DNA from: an uncultured Lachnospiraceae bacterium
GTDB lineage: Bacteria > Bacillota > Clostridia > Lachnospirales > Lachnospiraceae
Assembly (NCBI GenBank): GCA_902766825.1
Contig: CACXFB010000059.1
Location: 1 to 64,000, forward strand
DNA length: 64,000 nt
Reading direction: 5' to 3'
A program made the position numbers and the translations under genes. Shown here piece by piece: positions 45,727-55,295 of the stretch. Numbering within the stretch: the stretch's first letter is position 1; every line of letters starts with the position of its first letter. The notes beneath the pieces were generated by a model. It was given only the letters and a program-made list of their open reading frames with translations. It ran no database searches and had not been told where the DNA came from.

Positions 45727-46618
45727 TAACATCAATAAAGATGTACATGACAAAGACGGTGTAACAAAAGTTACCCTTGCTAAAACTGCAGGATTCTGTT
45801 TCGGAGTAAAACGCGCGGTGGATATGGTCTACAGTGAAAGTGAAAAATCAGATTGTGTCTATACATACGGACCGATTATACACAATCAGGAAGTTGTGGC
45901 TTCACTTGAGCAAAGAGGTGTACATGTTATCGAAAAAATAGATGATGTGGTTAATAACAATGCATCAGTTGTTATACGTTCTCACGGAGTCCCAAGAAAG
46001 ATTTATGAGGCGTGTGAGAAAAAAGGAATCAGCATAATAGATGCCACCTGTCCTTTTGTAAAAAAGATTCATAAAATTGTTGAAAAACATTTTAATGACG
46101 GGGAGCAGATAGTCATTATCGGAAGCGACAATCATCCGGAAGTTGAGGGAATAAAAGGATGGTGCGAGGGAGCTGTCGTAATAGAAAACAAAGAAGATGT
46201 GATAAAATTAGAAAAGTTTAGCAATAATAAGCTGTGTGTTGTATCACAAACAACATTTAATTACACGAAATTTAAAGAATTAGTTGAAATAATTAAAGAA
46301 AAGGGGTATAATATTGATGTTTTAAATACCATATGTAACGCTACTGAGGAGAGACAGACAGAAGCGTCAGAGCTTGCAAGCAAGTCAGATACAATGATAG
46401 TTGTTGGAGATAAGCATAGCTCTAATACACAAAAGCTGTATGGAATTTGCAAGAACAAATGTGATAACACATTATTTATACAGACACTTGATGACTTATT
46501 ACCTGATATTTCAGGGCTGACAGGAAGCGTAGGTATTACAGCAGGGGCATCGACCCCGAACAATATAATCGAGGAGGTTTACACCAAATGTCAGACGTTA
46601 GTTTTGCACAATTATTAG
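45719..46618 (+). CDS. ispH: 4-hydroxy-3-methylbut-2-enyl diphosphate reductase
   Basis: Last enzyme of the MEP isoprenoid pathway, an iron-sulfur reductase giving IPP and DMAPP. Cluster ligands C27 (GFCFGVKRAV), C111 (DATCPFVKKIH) and C206 (ICNATEERQ) are all present, as are RSHGVP and GSDNHPEV. The 299-aa length is for IspH alone. In several Clostridia IspH is fused to ribosomal protein S1; here ispH stops 31 nt inside the rpsA start in a different frame, so the two are separate but overlapping. AGGAGGG fixes the ATG at 45719. Confidence 0.95.
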   Translation: MSDNINKDVHDKDGVTKVTLAKTAGFCFGVKRAVDMVYSESEKSDCVYTYGPIIHNQEVVASLEQRGVHVIEKIDDVVNNNASVVIRSHGVPRKIYEACEKKGISIIDATCPFVKKIHKIVEKHFNDGEQIVIIGSDNHPEVEGIKGWCEGAVVIENKEDVIKLEKFSNNKLCVVSQTTFNYTKFKELVEIIKEKGYNIDVLNTICNATEERQTEASELASKSDTMIVVGDKHSSNTQKLYGICKNKCDNTLFIQTLDDLLPDISGLTGSVGITAGASTPNNIIEEVYTKCQTLVLHNY

Positions 46619-47715
46619 AAGAAGAAAGTATGGTAGGAATCCACAGTGGTGATATTGTGGAAGGTACCGTAATCGATGTTAAGGAGGATGAGATTGTACT
46701 TAATATCAATTACAAGGCAGACGGAATTCTTACCAGACGCGAGTATTCTAATGCGGCCGATCTTGATTTGAGAACTGTTGTAAATGTCGGTGACGCAATG
46801 ACTGTCAAAGTACTTAAGGAAAATGACGGTGAAGGACAGGTTCTTCTTACATATAAGAAGATTGCTGTTGACAAAGCTTTCAAGAAGCTTGAGGAAGCAT
46901 TTAATAATGCTACAGTAATAACAGGAAAGGTTACTAAGATTCACACAGGTGGTCTTGGTGTTGATTTCGAAGGAGCAGATGTATTTATACCTGCAAGTCT
47001 TGTTTCAGATGTATACGAGAAGAATCTTTCTAAGTATGACGGACAGGATGTTGAATTTGTTGTTACTGAATTTAACCCAAGAAAAAGACGTATTATTGGT
47101 GACAGAAAGCAGCTTTTAGTTGCTAAGAAAAAAGAGGTTCAGGATGAGCTTCTTTCTAAGCTCAGCGTTGGGCTTACAGTTGAAGGAACAGTTAAGAACA
47201 TAACTGACTTCGGTGCGTTCATTGACCTTGGCGGAATTGATGGACTTCTTCACATTTCAGAGATGTCATGGGGAAGAGTTGAGAGCCCTAAGAAGCTTAT
47301 GAACGTTGGTGATAAGATTACAGTTCTTATCAAAGATATTCAGGGTGAGAAGATTGCACTCAGTCTTAAGTTCCCTGAGAACAATCCATGGAAAGTTGCA
47401 GAAGAAAACTTCACAGTTGGAACAGTAATTACAGGAAAAGTTGCAAGAATGACTGATTTTGGTGCGTTCGTTGAGCTTGTACCTGGAGTTGATGCTCTTC
47501 TTCATGTATCACAGATTTCAAGAGATCATGTTGAGAAGCCATCAGATGTTCTTTCACTTGGCCAGGAGATTACAGCTAAGATTGTTGATTTCAATCTTGA
47601 AGCTAAGAAGATCAGCCTTAGCATTAAGGCACTTGAGGCTCCTGTAGCACAGGCTGATGAGGAGGTTGCTCCACAGACAGCTGATGAGGCTAATGAAGAA
47701 TCTGTAGAAGAGTAA
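46588..47715 (+). CDS. rpsA: 30S ribosomal protein S1 (four S1 domains)
   Basis: S1-repeat RNA-binding protein. Four S1 domains can be traced at about residues 18-90, 105-170, 190-260 and 277-345; the last two have the clearest form (ITDFGAFIDLGGIDGLLH, MTDFGAFVELVPGVDALLH), followed by an acidic tail. Four domains in 375 aa is the low-GC Gram-positive type, shorter than the six-domain E. coli S1. GAGGAGG precedes the ATG within ispH. A good terminator follows. Confidence 0.93.
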   Translation: MSDVSFAQLLEEESMVGIHSGDIVEGTVIDVKEDEIVLNINYKADGILTRREYSNAADLDLRTVVNVGDAMTVKVLKENDGEGQVLLTYKKIAVDKAFKKLEEAFNNATVITGKVTKIHTGGLGVDFEGADVFIPASLVSDVYEKNLSKYDGQDVEFVVTEFNPRKRRIIGDRKQLLVAKKKEVQDELLSKLSVGLTVEGTVKNITDFGAFIDLGGIDGLLHISEMSWGRVESPKKLMNVGDKITVLIKDIQGEKIALSLKFPENNPWKVAEENFTVGTVITGKVARMTDFGAFVELVPGVDALLHVSQISRDHVEKPSDVLSLGQEITAKIVDFNLEAKKISLSIKALEAPVAQADEEVAPQTADEANEESVEE

Positions 47716-47740
47716 TCAGTACATAATTATGGAATTAAAG

Positions 47741-47781
47741 CTGGCCTGTTGATTTGTATAAATTGACGGGTCAGTTTTTTT
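47741..47781 (+). terminator. Terminator after rpsA
   Basis: CTGGCCTGT (47741-47749) pairs with ACGGGTCAG (47766-47774) using two G-U pairs, with inner AT pairing around GTAT, then seven T. Confidence 0.75.
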
Positions 47782-47791
47782 ATTATAATAT
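47763..47791 (+). promoter_or_regulatory. Candidate promoter of cheR inside the rpsA terminator
   Basis: TTGACG (47763-47768), 17 bp, TAATAT (47786-47791), so the -35 is part of the terminator stem. A TATAAT at 47784 gives 15-bp spacing instead. Confidence 0.4.
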
Positions 47792-47830
47792 ATTTAAAAG
47801 ATTACCTGACACAGGCAGGAGGTATGTATA

Positions 47831-48610
47831 ATGGAATATCCACAGTTTGTCGGACATATTTTTGAGCTTACGTCCATAGATTTAAGTAAATACAAAGAAA
47901 AGCAGATGAAAAGAAGGATAGATGCACTGATTGCTAATTCGGGTTTTAGTGGATATCAGGATTTTTTTGAGGGTATAAAATCTGATAAGGAATTATATGA
48001 TACATTTGTGAGTTATATCACTATTAATGTATCGGAATTTTTCAGAAACAACGATCAGTGGGAACTTCTTAACAAAGAGGTTTATCCGTACATTCTTAAA
48101 AATCTGTCTAAAAAGCCTGTAATATGGAGTGCGGCGTGCTCAACGGGACAAGAGCCGTATTCTCTTGTTATGAGCCTGTCAAAGCATGTTCCTTTAAGTG
48201 ATATTAAGATATATGCGACCGACCTTGACAATGTTGTTTTAAGCAAGGCCATTAAGGGAGAATATACACTTCGTGAACTTAAGGATGTAGATAAAGGGTA
48301 TCTTGACAAATTTTTCGATAAGATTGATAAGAATACATACAGGGTTAAGGATGAGATAAAAAAGTGTATTACATTTAAACAGCATAATCTGCTTAAAGAT
48401 TCTTATTTTAAGGATTGTGACATGATAGTATGCAGAAATGTGCTCATATATTTTACAGAAGAGGCCAAAAAAGATATATTTATCAAATTCAGGGAATCAC
48501 TGAAAGAGGGAGGAGTACTCTTTATAGGAAGTACCGAACAGATAATAAGGGCAAGGGAAATTGGTTACGAGACATGGAAAACATTTTTCTATCGCAAAGA
48601 TGGAAAATAG
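47831..48610 (+). CDS. cheR: CheR-type protein-glutamate O-methyltransferase
   Basis: SAM-dependent methyltransferase that methylates chemoreceptor glutamates. The 259-aa protein has the all-alpha N-terminal domain (YKEKQMKRRIDALI), TINVSEFFRN, the SAM-binding motif SAACSTGQEPYSL at about residue 99, YATDLDN and DMIVCRNVLIYF. Length and motifs are those of a full CheR. No other chemotaxis gene (cheA, cheW, cheB, MCP) is in the window. AGGAGG precedes the ATG. Confidence 0.92.
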   Translation: MEYPQFVGHIFELTSIDLSKYKEKQMKRRIDALIANSGFSGYQDFFEGIKSDKELYDTFVSYITINVSEFFRNNDQWELLNKEVYPYILKNLSKKPVIWSAACSTGQEPYSLVMSLSKHVPLSDIKIYATDLDNVVLSKAIKGEYTLRELKDVDKGYLDKFFDKIDKNTYRVKDEIKKCITFKQHNLLKDSYFKDCDMIVCRNVLIYFTEEAKKDIFIKFRESLKEGGVLFIGSTEQIIRAREIGYETWKTFFYRKDGK

Positions 48611-48625
48611 TTTCTTATATATCTA

Positions 48626-48654
48626 TTGATTTATATGTAAAGTTCTAGTATAGT
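48626..48654 (+). promoter_or_regulatory. Promoter of the plsX operon
   Basis: TTGATT (48626-48631), 17 bp, TATAGT (48649-48654), 32 bp before plsX. I do not recognise a FapR-type operator. Confidence 0.5.
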
Positions 48655-48686
48655 ATTTTCGATAAGTTTATGAAGGAGGTTACTTT

Positions 48687-49703
48687 ATGCCTGTTAATAC
48701 TCGTGTAGCATTGGATGCTATGGGTGGGGACAATGCACCTTACGAGATAATCAAAGGAGCAGTGGAAGCTGTTAATGAGGACGATTCGATTAAGGTTTTT
48801 CTTGTAGGTAAACCTGATGTTATTGAAGAGCATTTAAATAACATGAGTTATCCAAAAGAGCAGATTGAAATAGTAGCTGCGAGTGAGGAGATTACATTTG
48901 ACGAGGCTCCTGTAATGGCAATCAGAAAGAAGAAGGATTCATCTATTGTAGTTGCCATGAACTTAGTCAAGGAAGGCAAGTGTGATGCATTCCTGTCAGC
49001 GGGAAGTACCGGTGCAATTCTTGCAGGTGGTCAGCTGCTTATAGGAAGAATTAAAGGGCTTAAACGTCCGCCTCTTGCACCACTTATTCCAACGAAAAAG
49101 GGTGTATCTCTTCTTATTGACTGCGGAGCAAATGTTGATATAGGACCGGAACATCTGGTACAGTTTGCAAAGATAGGTTCCATTTATATGGAAGGTATTG
49201 TTGGAGTTAAGAATCCTAGAGTCGGTCTTGTTAATATCGGTGCTGAGGAAGAGAAGGGTAATATGCTTACTAAAGAGGCATATCAGCTTCTTAAGAATTG
49301 CAGTGATATTAATTTTGTAGGAAATATTGAATCAAGAGATATTCCTAACGGCGATGCCGATGTAATCGTATGTGAAGCGTTTGTTGGTAATGTCATATTG
49401 AAACTTTACGAAGGTCTTGCATCAACACTTATTGATGTTGTTAAGAAGGGAATGTTAAGTTCTCTTAAGAGCAAAATAGGTGCATTACTTGTAAAGGATG
49501 CAATTAAGAAGACACTCAAGGAATTTGATGCTGACAGATACGGCGGTGCGCCGATGCTTGGACTTAACGGACTGGTTGTTAAGACACACGGAAGCTCTAA
49601 GAGTACTGTAGTCAAGAATTCTATTTTGCAGTGTAAGCTGTTCAAAGAACAAAACATTAACGAGAAAATCAAAGAAAAAATATGCAAAGAAAATGAAGTA
49701 TAG
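48687..49703 (+). CDS. plsX: Phosphate acyltransferase PlsX
   Basis: Converts acyl-ACP to acyl-phosphate for phospholipid synthesis. The N-terminus VALDAMGGDNAPYEIIKGAV is diagnostic, followed by FLSAGSTGAILAGG, IDCGANVDIGPEHL and YGGAPMLGLNGLVVKTHGSS (YGGAPMLGLNG). The 338-aa length is normal. It starts a run plsX-acpP-rnc-smc-ftsY, a conserved Firmicute arrangement that here lacks fabD and fabG. AAGGAGG precedes the ATG. Confidence 0.96.
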   Translation: MPVNTRVALDAMGGDNAPYEIIKGAVEAVNEDDSIKVFLVGKPDVIEEHLNNMSYPKEQIEIVAASEEITFDEAPVMAIRKKKDSSIVVAMNLVKEGKCDAFLSAGSTGAILAGGQLLIGRIKGLKRPPLAPLIPTKKGVSLLIDCGANVDIGPEHLVQFAKIGSIYMEGIVGVKNPRVGLVNIGAEEEKGNMLTKEAYQLLKNCSDINFVGNIESRDIPNGDADVIVCEAFVGNVILKLYEGLASTLIDVVKKGMLSSLKSKIGALLVKDAIKKTLKEFDADRYGGAPMLGLNGLVVKTHGSSKSTVVKNSILQCKLFKEQNINEKIKEKICKENEV

Positions 49704-49717
49704 AAAGGTGAAAGATT

Positions 49718-49948
49718 ATGGAATTTGAGAAGTTAAAAGGTATTATCAGTGAAGTTTTAGGATGCACAGAAGATGAGATTACAATGGAGACAACTTTTAT
49801 CGATGATTTAGGAGCTGATTCATTGGATGTTTATCAGATTATCATGGCGATTGAAGAATCATTTGATATCGAAATCGATAATGACGAGGCTGAAAAGATT
49901 GTAACTGTTGCAGATGCCGTTAATCAGATTAAAAAAGCAATTAACTAG
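49718..49948 (+). CDS. acpP: Acyl carrier protein
   Basis: Carries growing acyl chains on a phosphopantetheine arm. The 76-aa acidic protein has the attachment site GADSLDV with S35, and the helical pattern EESFDIEIDNDEAEKI. It follows plsX by 14 bp. Sequence after the stop can fold into two competing hairpins. Confidence 0.97.
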   Translation: MEFEKLKGIISEVLGCTEDEITMETTFIDDLGADSLDVYQIIMAIEESFDIEIDNDEAEKIVTVADAVNQIKKAIN

Positions 49949-49964
49949 TTGTAAATGGGATTAC

Positions 49965-50003
49965 TGCCTCTTTGGTAACAAGGGGGCAAGTGCCCAATTT
50001 TTT
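49965..50003 (+). promoter_or_regulatory. Two mutually exclusive hairpins between acpP and rnc
   Basis: TGCCTCTTT (49965-49973) pairs with AAGGGGGCA (49980-49988); alternatively GGGC (49984-49987) pairs with GCCC (49992-49995), followed by a six-T run (49998-50003). The first blocks the second, the layout of an attenuator or partial terminator. Confidence 0.4.
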
Positions 50004-50039
50004 GATTAGACAACAGCGTTAAGTCAGAAAGGCATTTTT

Positions 50040-50744
50040 ATGGATAATAATGAAGATAAGTTTGAAGGTATTATCGGATATACCTTTAATAATATTGAAT
50101 TACTTAAAGTTGCACTCACTCACAGTTCATTTGCAAATGAGCACAAATTAGGGAAAAATAAGTGTAATGAAAGACTTGAATTCCTTGGTGATGCAGTGCT
50201 TGAACTTGTTATGAGTGAGTATTTGTATTCAAGTCTTATGAACGTGCAGGAGGGAGAACTTACAAGAAAACGTGCAAGTATTGTATGTGAACCGACTCTT
50301 GATTTGTGTGCAAGGGAAATAAAGCTTGATGAGTACATTTATCTTGGTCACGGTGAGGAAATAACCGGAGGAAGAAAAAGAGCGTCAATTGTATCGGATG
50401 CATTTGAAGCAGTTATAGGAGCCGTTTATCTGGACGGTGGATTTACTAGTGCAAAAGAGTTCATCGAGAAGTTTGTAATCGATGGTATTGAGGATAAAAC
50501 ACTCTTTTATGATAGTAAGACCATTTTGCAGGAGATAGCTCAGGGAAATAATCTTGGACAGGTAAGATATGAGCTTGTTGGTGAGAGCGGTCCTGACCAT
50601 GATAAAACATTTGAGGTTGATTTGTATATCGGGGATGAAAAGGTGGGAAACGGTAAGGGACATACCAAAAAGAATGCCCAGCAAAAGGCTGCCTATATGG
50701 CGATTTTACGTTACAGGCAGGTAACAGGGGCTAAGGAGAAGTAA
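50040..50744 (+). CDS. rnc: Ribonuclease III
   Basis: Double-strand-specific endoribonuclease for rRNA processing. The signature ERLEFLGDAVLELV begins at about residue 44, GRKRASIVSDAFEAVIGAVY follows with the second metal site, and a dsRNA-binding domain covers about residues 160-230 (GHTKKNAQQKAAYMAI). The 234-aa length is normal. It is separated from smc by 3 bp. Confidence 0.97.
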   Translation: MDNNEDKFEGIIGYTFNNIELLKVALTHSSFANEHKLGKNKCNERLEFLGDAVLELVMSEYLYSSLMNVQEGELTRKRASIVCEPTLDLCAREIKLDEYIYLGHGEEITGGRKRASIVSDAFEAVIGAVYLDGGFTSAKEFIEKFVIDGIEDKTLFYDSKTILQEIAQGNNLGQVRYELVGESGPDHDKTFEVDLYIGDEKVGNGKGHTKKNAQQKAAYMAILRYRQVTGAKEK

Positions 50745-50747
50745 AGA

Positions 50748-53700
50748 ATGTATTTAAAAAGTATAGAGGTAAATGGTTTTAAGTCATTTGCAAATAAAAT
50801 ATTGTTCAGCTTCAATGATGGTATAACCGGAATTGTCGGACCTAACGGAAGTGGTAAGAGTAACGTTGCAGATGCGGTAAGATGGGTTCTTGGAGAACAG
50901 AGTGCCAAGCAGCTTCGTGGAGCGAAGATGGAAGATGTCATTTTCTCGGGAACACAGCTTCGTAAGCCTCAAAGCAGTGCGTATGTTGCAATCACACTTG
51001 ATAATTCAGATGGTTCATTACCTATAGATTTTGCTGAGGTAAAGGTGTCAAGAAGAGTGTTTCGTTCCGGTGAGAGTGAGTATGCCATTAATGGTTCACC
51101 TTGCAGATTAAGGGATGTTCAGGAGCTTTTCTTTGATACAGGTATAGGTAAAGAAGGATATTCAATTATCGGACAGGGTCAGATTGAAAGAATTCTTAGC
51201 GGTAAACCTGAAGACAGACGTGAGCTTTTTGATGAAGCGGCAGGTATCGTAAAGTATAAAAAGAGAAAGAAGCAGGCTGAGAAGAACCTTGAGGAAGAAA
51301 GAGAGAATCTTAGCCGTGTAACTGATATTCTTAGAGAGATTGAACATCAGCTTGCTCCGCTTGAAAAGCAGTCTGAGGTGGCAAAGCAGTTCCTTTTGTA
51401 CAGAGATAATTTAAGAACGTTAGACATTAACATGTTTATCATGGATTATGACAGAATTCATGAGTCAACAGGCAGCGTTACTGAAAAGATTACAATAGCA
51501 GATGATAACCTAAAAGCGGCTAATGAGGAGTACGAGAGCACCAAGAAGGAATACGAGACATTAGAAGGTGAGCTTGAAGAGATAGATGCTGATATCGATG
51601 AGATAAAGGGTACAATCAACGATGCCAAGGTCGATTCGAGCAGACTTGAAGGTGAGATTAACGTTATTAACGAGCAGATAACTGCGCATAAGATTGATTC
51701 AGGTCACTATGAAGCAAGAATTAAGACTGTAAAAGAAGATATCAAAGAAAAGACGACGCAGCTTGAAGAGGTTAAAAAGCAGTTAGACGAGAATGATGAA
51801 AAGCTTACAGAACTTGATGATAAGAAGGTCGGATACGATGATGAGCATCTTGAAGTAATCGGAGATATTGCAGCAATTTCCGACAGACTTGATGAGATTG
51901 CCGATGGCCGCGAGAAGATGCTTCATGAAAATGCGGATATTAAGGCTGCACTTGAGAGAAACTCAACGATGCTTGAGCAGAATAATATCAGAAAGGCATC
52001 GCTTAACCAGAAGATTCTTACACAAAAATCAAGTGAGTCTGTTGCAGCACAGAACCTTATGGGAATAGAAAAGGAAGCTGCTACTCTTGAGGAAAGCATC
52101 ACAAAGCTTGATTCAAAGATAAAAGAAGCTAAGACTAAGATACTTGATATTAATAATAACGTTAATAAGTATAAGAATGACAGCAAAGTACTTAACCAGG
52201 AACTTTTATCAGCTAAGTCAAAGCTTGAATCGCTTAAAAACCTTACTGAAAGATATGACGGTTACGGCAACAGTATCAAAAAAGTAATGGAACAAAAGCA
52301 GCATATTAAAGGAATTGTCGGTGTTGTTGCAGATATTATAAAATCCGAGAAAAAGTATGAGACGGCTATTGAGACTGCTCTTGGCGGAAGCATACAGAAT
52401 ATCGTTACCGATAATGAAAACACAGCTAAGAAGCTTATTGAATTTTTGAAGGTTAACAGATTCGGACGTGCAACATTTCTTCCTCTTACCACCGTTAACA
52501 GCAAAGGCGGTCTTAACAATGAAAGTGCCCTTAATGAGAAAGGTGCAATAGGTACGGCAGATACCCTTATTATACGCGAGGAAAGATTTGACGGCTTAAT
52601 TAAGAGTCTTGTAGGAAGAGTACTGGTTGTGGACAATATCGATAACGCCATTGCCATTGCAAGAAAATACAAGAATACACTTCGAATAGTTACTCTTGAA
52701 GGAGAGCTTCTTAATCCGGGTGGTTCAATGTCCGGAGGAGCTTTCAGAAACAGCAGTAATCTTCTTGGTAGAAGAAGAGAAATTGAAGAACTTGAAGAGC
52801 AGATTAATAAGAAAAATACTTCATTTGAAAAGGTTAATTCAAAGCTTGAAAATCTCAGAAGTCAAAGAGAAGACATCAATGTTAAGATGGATGAGGATAT
52901 AAGAAGTCTCCAGGAACTTCGAATTAAGAAATCAGCAATTGATGTAAATCTTGCTTCTGCAAGAAAGAAGCTTGAAGAAGTTAAGAATTATTATTCCGAC
53001 ATTTCTGAACAAAGTAATGAGATTGCAGCAAAGCAAAAAGAGATTAATACTGCCATTACACAGTTAACGACTAAATCGGACAGCAATGATAAGCTTCTTG
53101 AAGCTGAAAAGAACGAAGCAGCTGAACTTGAGAAAAAGCTTGAGAAATTAAGAGAAAAAGAGAACAATGTAAATCAGCTTCTTACTCAGCTTGGTATGGA
53201 CTATTCGGGACTTGAAAAGGCAAGACAGTATATTGCCCAGGATTATATGCGTCTTGAAAAGGAAATAAAGAATGCAAATGAGGAACTTGAGCAGATAACT
53301 GAGTCTGTTGACGGTTCCGACAGCATTATTAACGGCAAGCTAGAACAGATTGAGGCAAAGAAACATCAGATAGAAGATATTGATAAGAGCATCAAAGATC
53401 TTGAAAAGAAATTATCTGAAGCTGTAATTGCAAAGGAAAGTGTTAATAATAAACATAAGTCCTTCTTTAGCAAAAGAGAAGAACTGTCTAAGCGAATCAG
53501 CGAACTTGATAAGGAACTTTTCAGACTTAACAATCAGAAAGAAAAGCTTTCAGATCAGCTTGATACTGCAGTTAGCTATATGTGGGAACAGTATGAGCTT
53601 ACTTATACAAGTTCACTTGAATTTAAGACGGAAAACAGCGCAAGCTACGATGAGATGAAAAAAGAAATTGCTCGTCTTAAGAGTGATATCAAGGCACTTG

Positions 53701-54308
53701 GTGATGTTAATGTAAATGCGGTTGAGGATTATAAGAACTTATCAGAAAGATATGATTTGCTTAAGACCCAGCATGATGATCTTGTTGTATCAGAAGAGGC
53801 TCTCATGAAGATAATTGATGATCTTGATGAAGAGATGAAGAAACAGTTCGAAGAGAAATTTGCCCAGATAAAGACACAGTTTGATATTGTATTCAAACAG
53901 CTCTTTGGAGGTGGTAAGGGTACACTCGAACTGATCGAAGATGAGGATATTCTTGAGGCAGGAATAAGAATTATCGCACAGCCGCCTGGAAAGAAACTTC
54001 AGAATATGATGCAGTTATCCGGTGGTGAAAAATCGCTTACGGCGATTTCGCTTCTTTTTGCGATACAGAATCTTAAGCCGTCTCCGTTCTGTCTTCTTGA
54101 CGAGATTGAGGCTGCGCTTGATGATTCTAACGTTAAGAGATTTGCGCAGTATCTTCATAAGCTTACAAAGAACACGCAGTTTATCGTTATTACCCACAGA
54201 CGTGGTACTATGACTGCTGCAGACAGATTATATGGTATTACCATGCAGGAAAAAGGTGTATCAACACTTGTATCGGTTAACCTTATTGAAGGTGAGCTTG
54301 ATAAATAA
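50748..54308 (+). CDS. smc: Chromosome segregation protein SMC
   Basis: Structural-maintenance ATPase that loads and extrudes DNA loops with ScpAB. Walker A GPNGSGKS is at residues 31-38 (K37), then a long coiled coil, a hinge from about 515 to 660 (GIVGVVADIIKSEKKYETAI and GGSMSGGAF), the return coil, the ABC signature LSGGEKSLTAISLLFA at about 1090 and Walker B PFCLLDEIEAALDD. The 1186-aa length is that of B. subtilis SMC. It lies between rnc and ftsY as in most Firmicutes. Confidence 0.98.
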   Translation: MYLKSIEVNGFKSFANKILFSFNDGITGIVGPNGSGKSNVADAVRWVLGEQSAKQLRGAKMEDVIFSGTQLRKPQSSAYVAITLDNSDGSLPIDFAEVKVSRRVFRSGESEYAINGSPCRLRDVQELFFDTGIGKEGYSIIGQGQIERILSGKPEDRRELFDEAAGIVKYKKRKKQAEKNLEEERENLSRVTDILREIEHQLAPLEKQSEVAKQFLLYRDNLRTLDINMFIMDYDRIHESTGSVTEKITIADDNLKAANEEYESTKKEYETLEGELEEIDADIDEIKGTINDAKVDSSRLEGEINVINEQITAHKIDSGHYEARIKTVKEDIKEKTTQLEEVKKQLDENDEKLTELDDKKVGYDDEHLEVIGDIAAISDRLDEIADGREKMLHENADIKAALERNSTMLEQNNIRKASLNQKILTQKSSESVAAQNLMGIEKEAATLEESITKLDSKIKEAKTKILDINNNVNKYKNDSKVLNQELLSAKSKLESLKNLTERYDGYGNSIKKVMEQKQHIKGIVGVVADIIKSEKKYETAIETALGGSIQNIVTDNENTAKKLIEFLKVNRFGRATFLPLTTVNSKGGLNNESALNEKGAIGTADTLIIREERFDGLIKSLVGRVLVVDNIDNAIAIARKYKNTLRIVTLEGELLNPGGSMSGGAFRNSSNLLGRRREIEELEEQINKKNTSFEKVNSKLENLRSQREDINVKMDEDIRSLQELRIKKSAIDVNLASARKKLEEVKNYYSDISEQSNEIAAKQKEINTAITQLTTKSDSNDKLLEAEKNEAAELEKKLEKLREKENNVNQLLTQLGMDYSGLEKARQYIAQDYMRLEKEIKNANEELEQITESVDGSDSIINGKLEQIEAKKHQIEDIDKSIKDLEKKLSEAVIAKESVNNKHKSFFSKREELSKRISELDKELFRLNNQKEKLSDQLDTAVSYMWEQYELTYTSSLEFKTENSASYDEMKKEIARLKSDIKALGDVNVNAVEDYKNLSERYDLLKTQHDDLVVSEEALMKIIDDLDEEMKKQFEEKFAQIKTQFDIVFKQLFGGGKGTLELIEDEDILEAGIRIIAQPPGKKLQNMMQLSGGEKSLTAISLLFAIQNLKPSPFCLLDEIEAALDDSNVKRFAQYLHKLTKNTQFIVITHRRGTMTAADRLYGITMQEKGVSTLVSVNLIEGELDK

Positions 54309-54350
54309 TTTAAAACAAAATTGAATTAGAATAATTAAAGGAGAGTCAAA

Positions 54351-55295
54351 ATGGGACTTTTTAGCAGACTGGCACAGGGTCTTACTAAGACACGTAATAA
54401 TATCGCAACAGGTATAGATGCCGTTTTTAAAGGATTTTCAAGTATTGATGATGACTTTTATGAAGAGCTTGAAGATATTCTTATTATGGCAGATATCGGC
54501 GTTGTAACAACGGAAAATATAATAGAATCCCTCAAGGAGAAAGTTAAGGAACAAAAGATAAAGAATCCTGACGAATGCAGGGAACTTCTTATAAGCAGCA
54601 TCAAAGAACAGATGAAAGTCGAAGACAGTGCGTATGACTTTGAGGACAAGAAAAGTGTTATTCTTATGATTGGTGTTAACGGTGTAGGTAAGACTACGAC
54701 AACCGGTAAACTTGCAAGTCAGTACAAAAAAGCAGGTAAAAAGGTTCTTCTTGCCGCAGCGGATACATTCAGGGCTGCAGCTGTTGAACAGTTAAAAGAG
54801 TGGTCTAACCGTGCAGGCGTTGAGATCATTTCACAGCACGAAGGAGCAGATCCTGCAGCTGTTGTATTTGATGCAGTAAATGCTGCAAAAGCAAGAAATA
54901 CAGACATTCTTTTATGTGATACCGCCGGAAGACTTCACAATAAGAAAAACCTTATGGAAGAGTTAAAGAAAATCAGCAGAATAATCGAGAAGGAATATCC
55001 TGATGCGCATAAAGAGACATTTATCGTGCTTGACGGTACAACCGGTCAGAATGCTCTTTCACAGGCAAAACAGTTTAGTGAGGTATCACAGATTGACGGA
55101 ATTATTCTTACCAAATTAGATGGAACTGCCAAAGGAGGAATTGCCATTGCAATTCAGGCAGAGCTTGGAATACCGGTAAAATATATCGGTGTCGGTGAGA
55201 AGATTGAAGATCTGCAGAAATTTGATGCTGATTCATTTGTTGATGCATTATTTGTAACAGATAAAGAGATGGAGGAGAGTGATATAGATGCTTAA
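54351..55295 (+). CDS. ftsY: Signal recognition particle receptor FtsY
   Basis: SRP GTPase docking ribosome-nascent-chain complexes at the membrane. The NG domain is complete: GVNGVGKTTTTGKLA (about residue 108), DTFRAAAVEQL, CDTAGRLHNKKNL, TKLDGTAKGG and GVGEKIEDLQKFD. At 314 aa it has almost no acidic A domain, as usual in Firmicutes. GGAGAG precedes the ATG. Its end overlaps ilvA by 8 nt. Confidence 0.97.
   Translation: MGLFSRLAQGLTKTRNNIATGIDAVFKGFSSIDDDFYEELEDILIMADIGVVTTENIIESLKEKVKEQKIKNPDECRELLISSIKEQMKVEDSAYDFEDKKSVILMIGVNGVGKTTTTGKLASQYKKAGKKVLLAAADTFRAAAVEQLKEWSNRAGVEIISQHEGADPAAVVFDAVNAAKARNTDILLCDTAGRLHNKKNLMEELKKISRIIEKEYPDAHKETFIVLDGTTGQNALSQAKQFSEVSQIDGIILTKLDGTAKGGIAIAIQAELGIPVKYIGVGEKIEDLQKFDADSFVDALFVTDKEMEESDIDA

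Noticed and set aside
45719..47715. A single fused IspH-S1 protein
   Set aside because: The ispH frame ends at 46618 and rpsA starts at 46588 in another frame with its own ribosome site.
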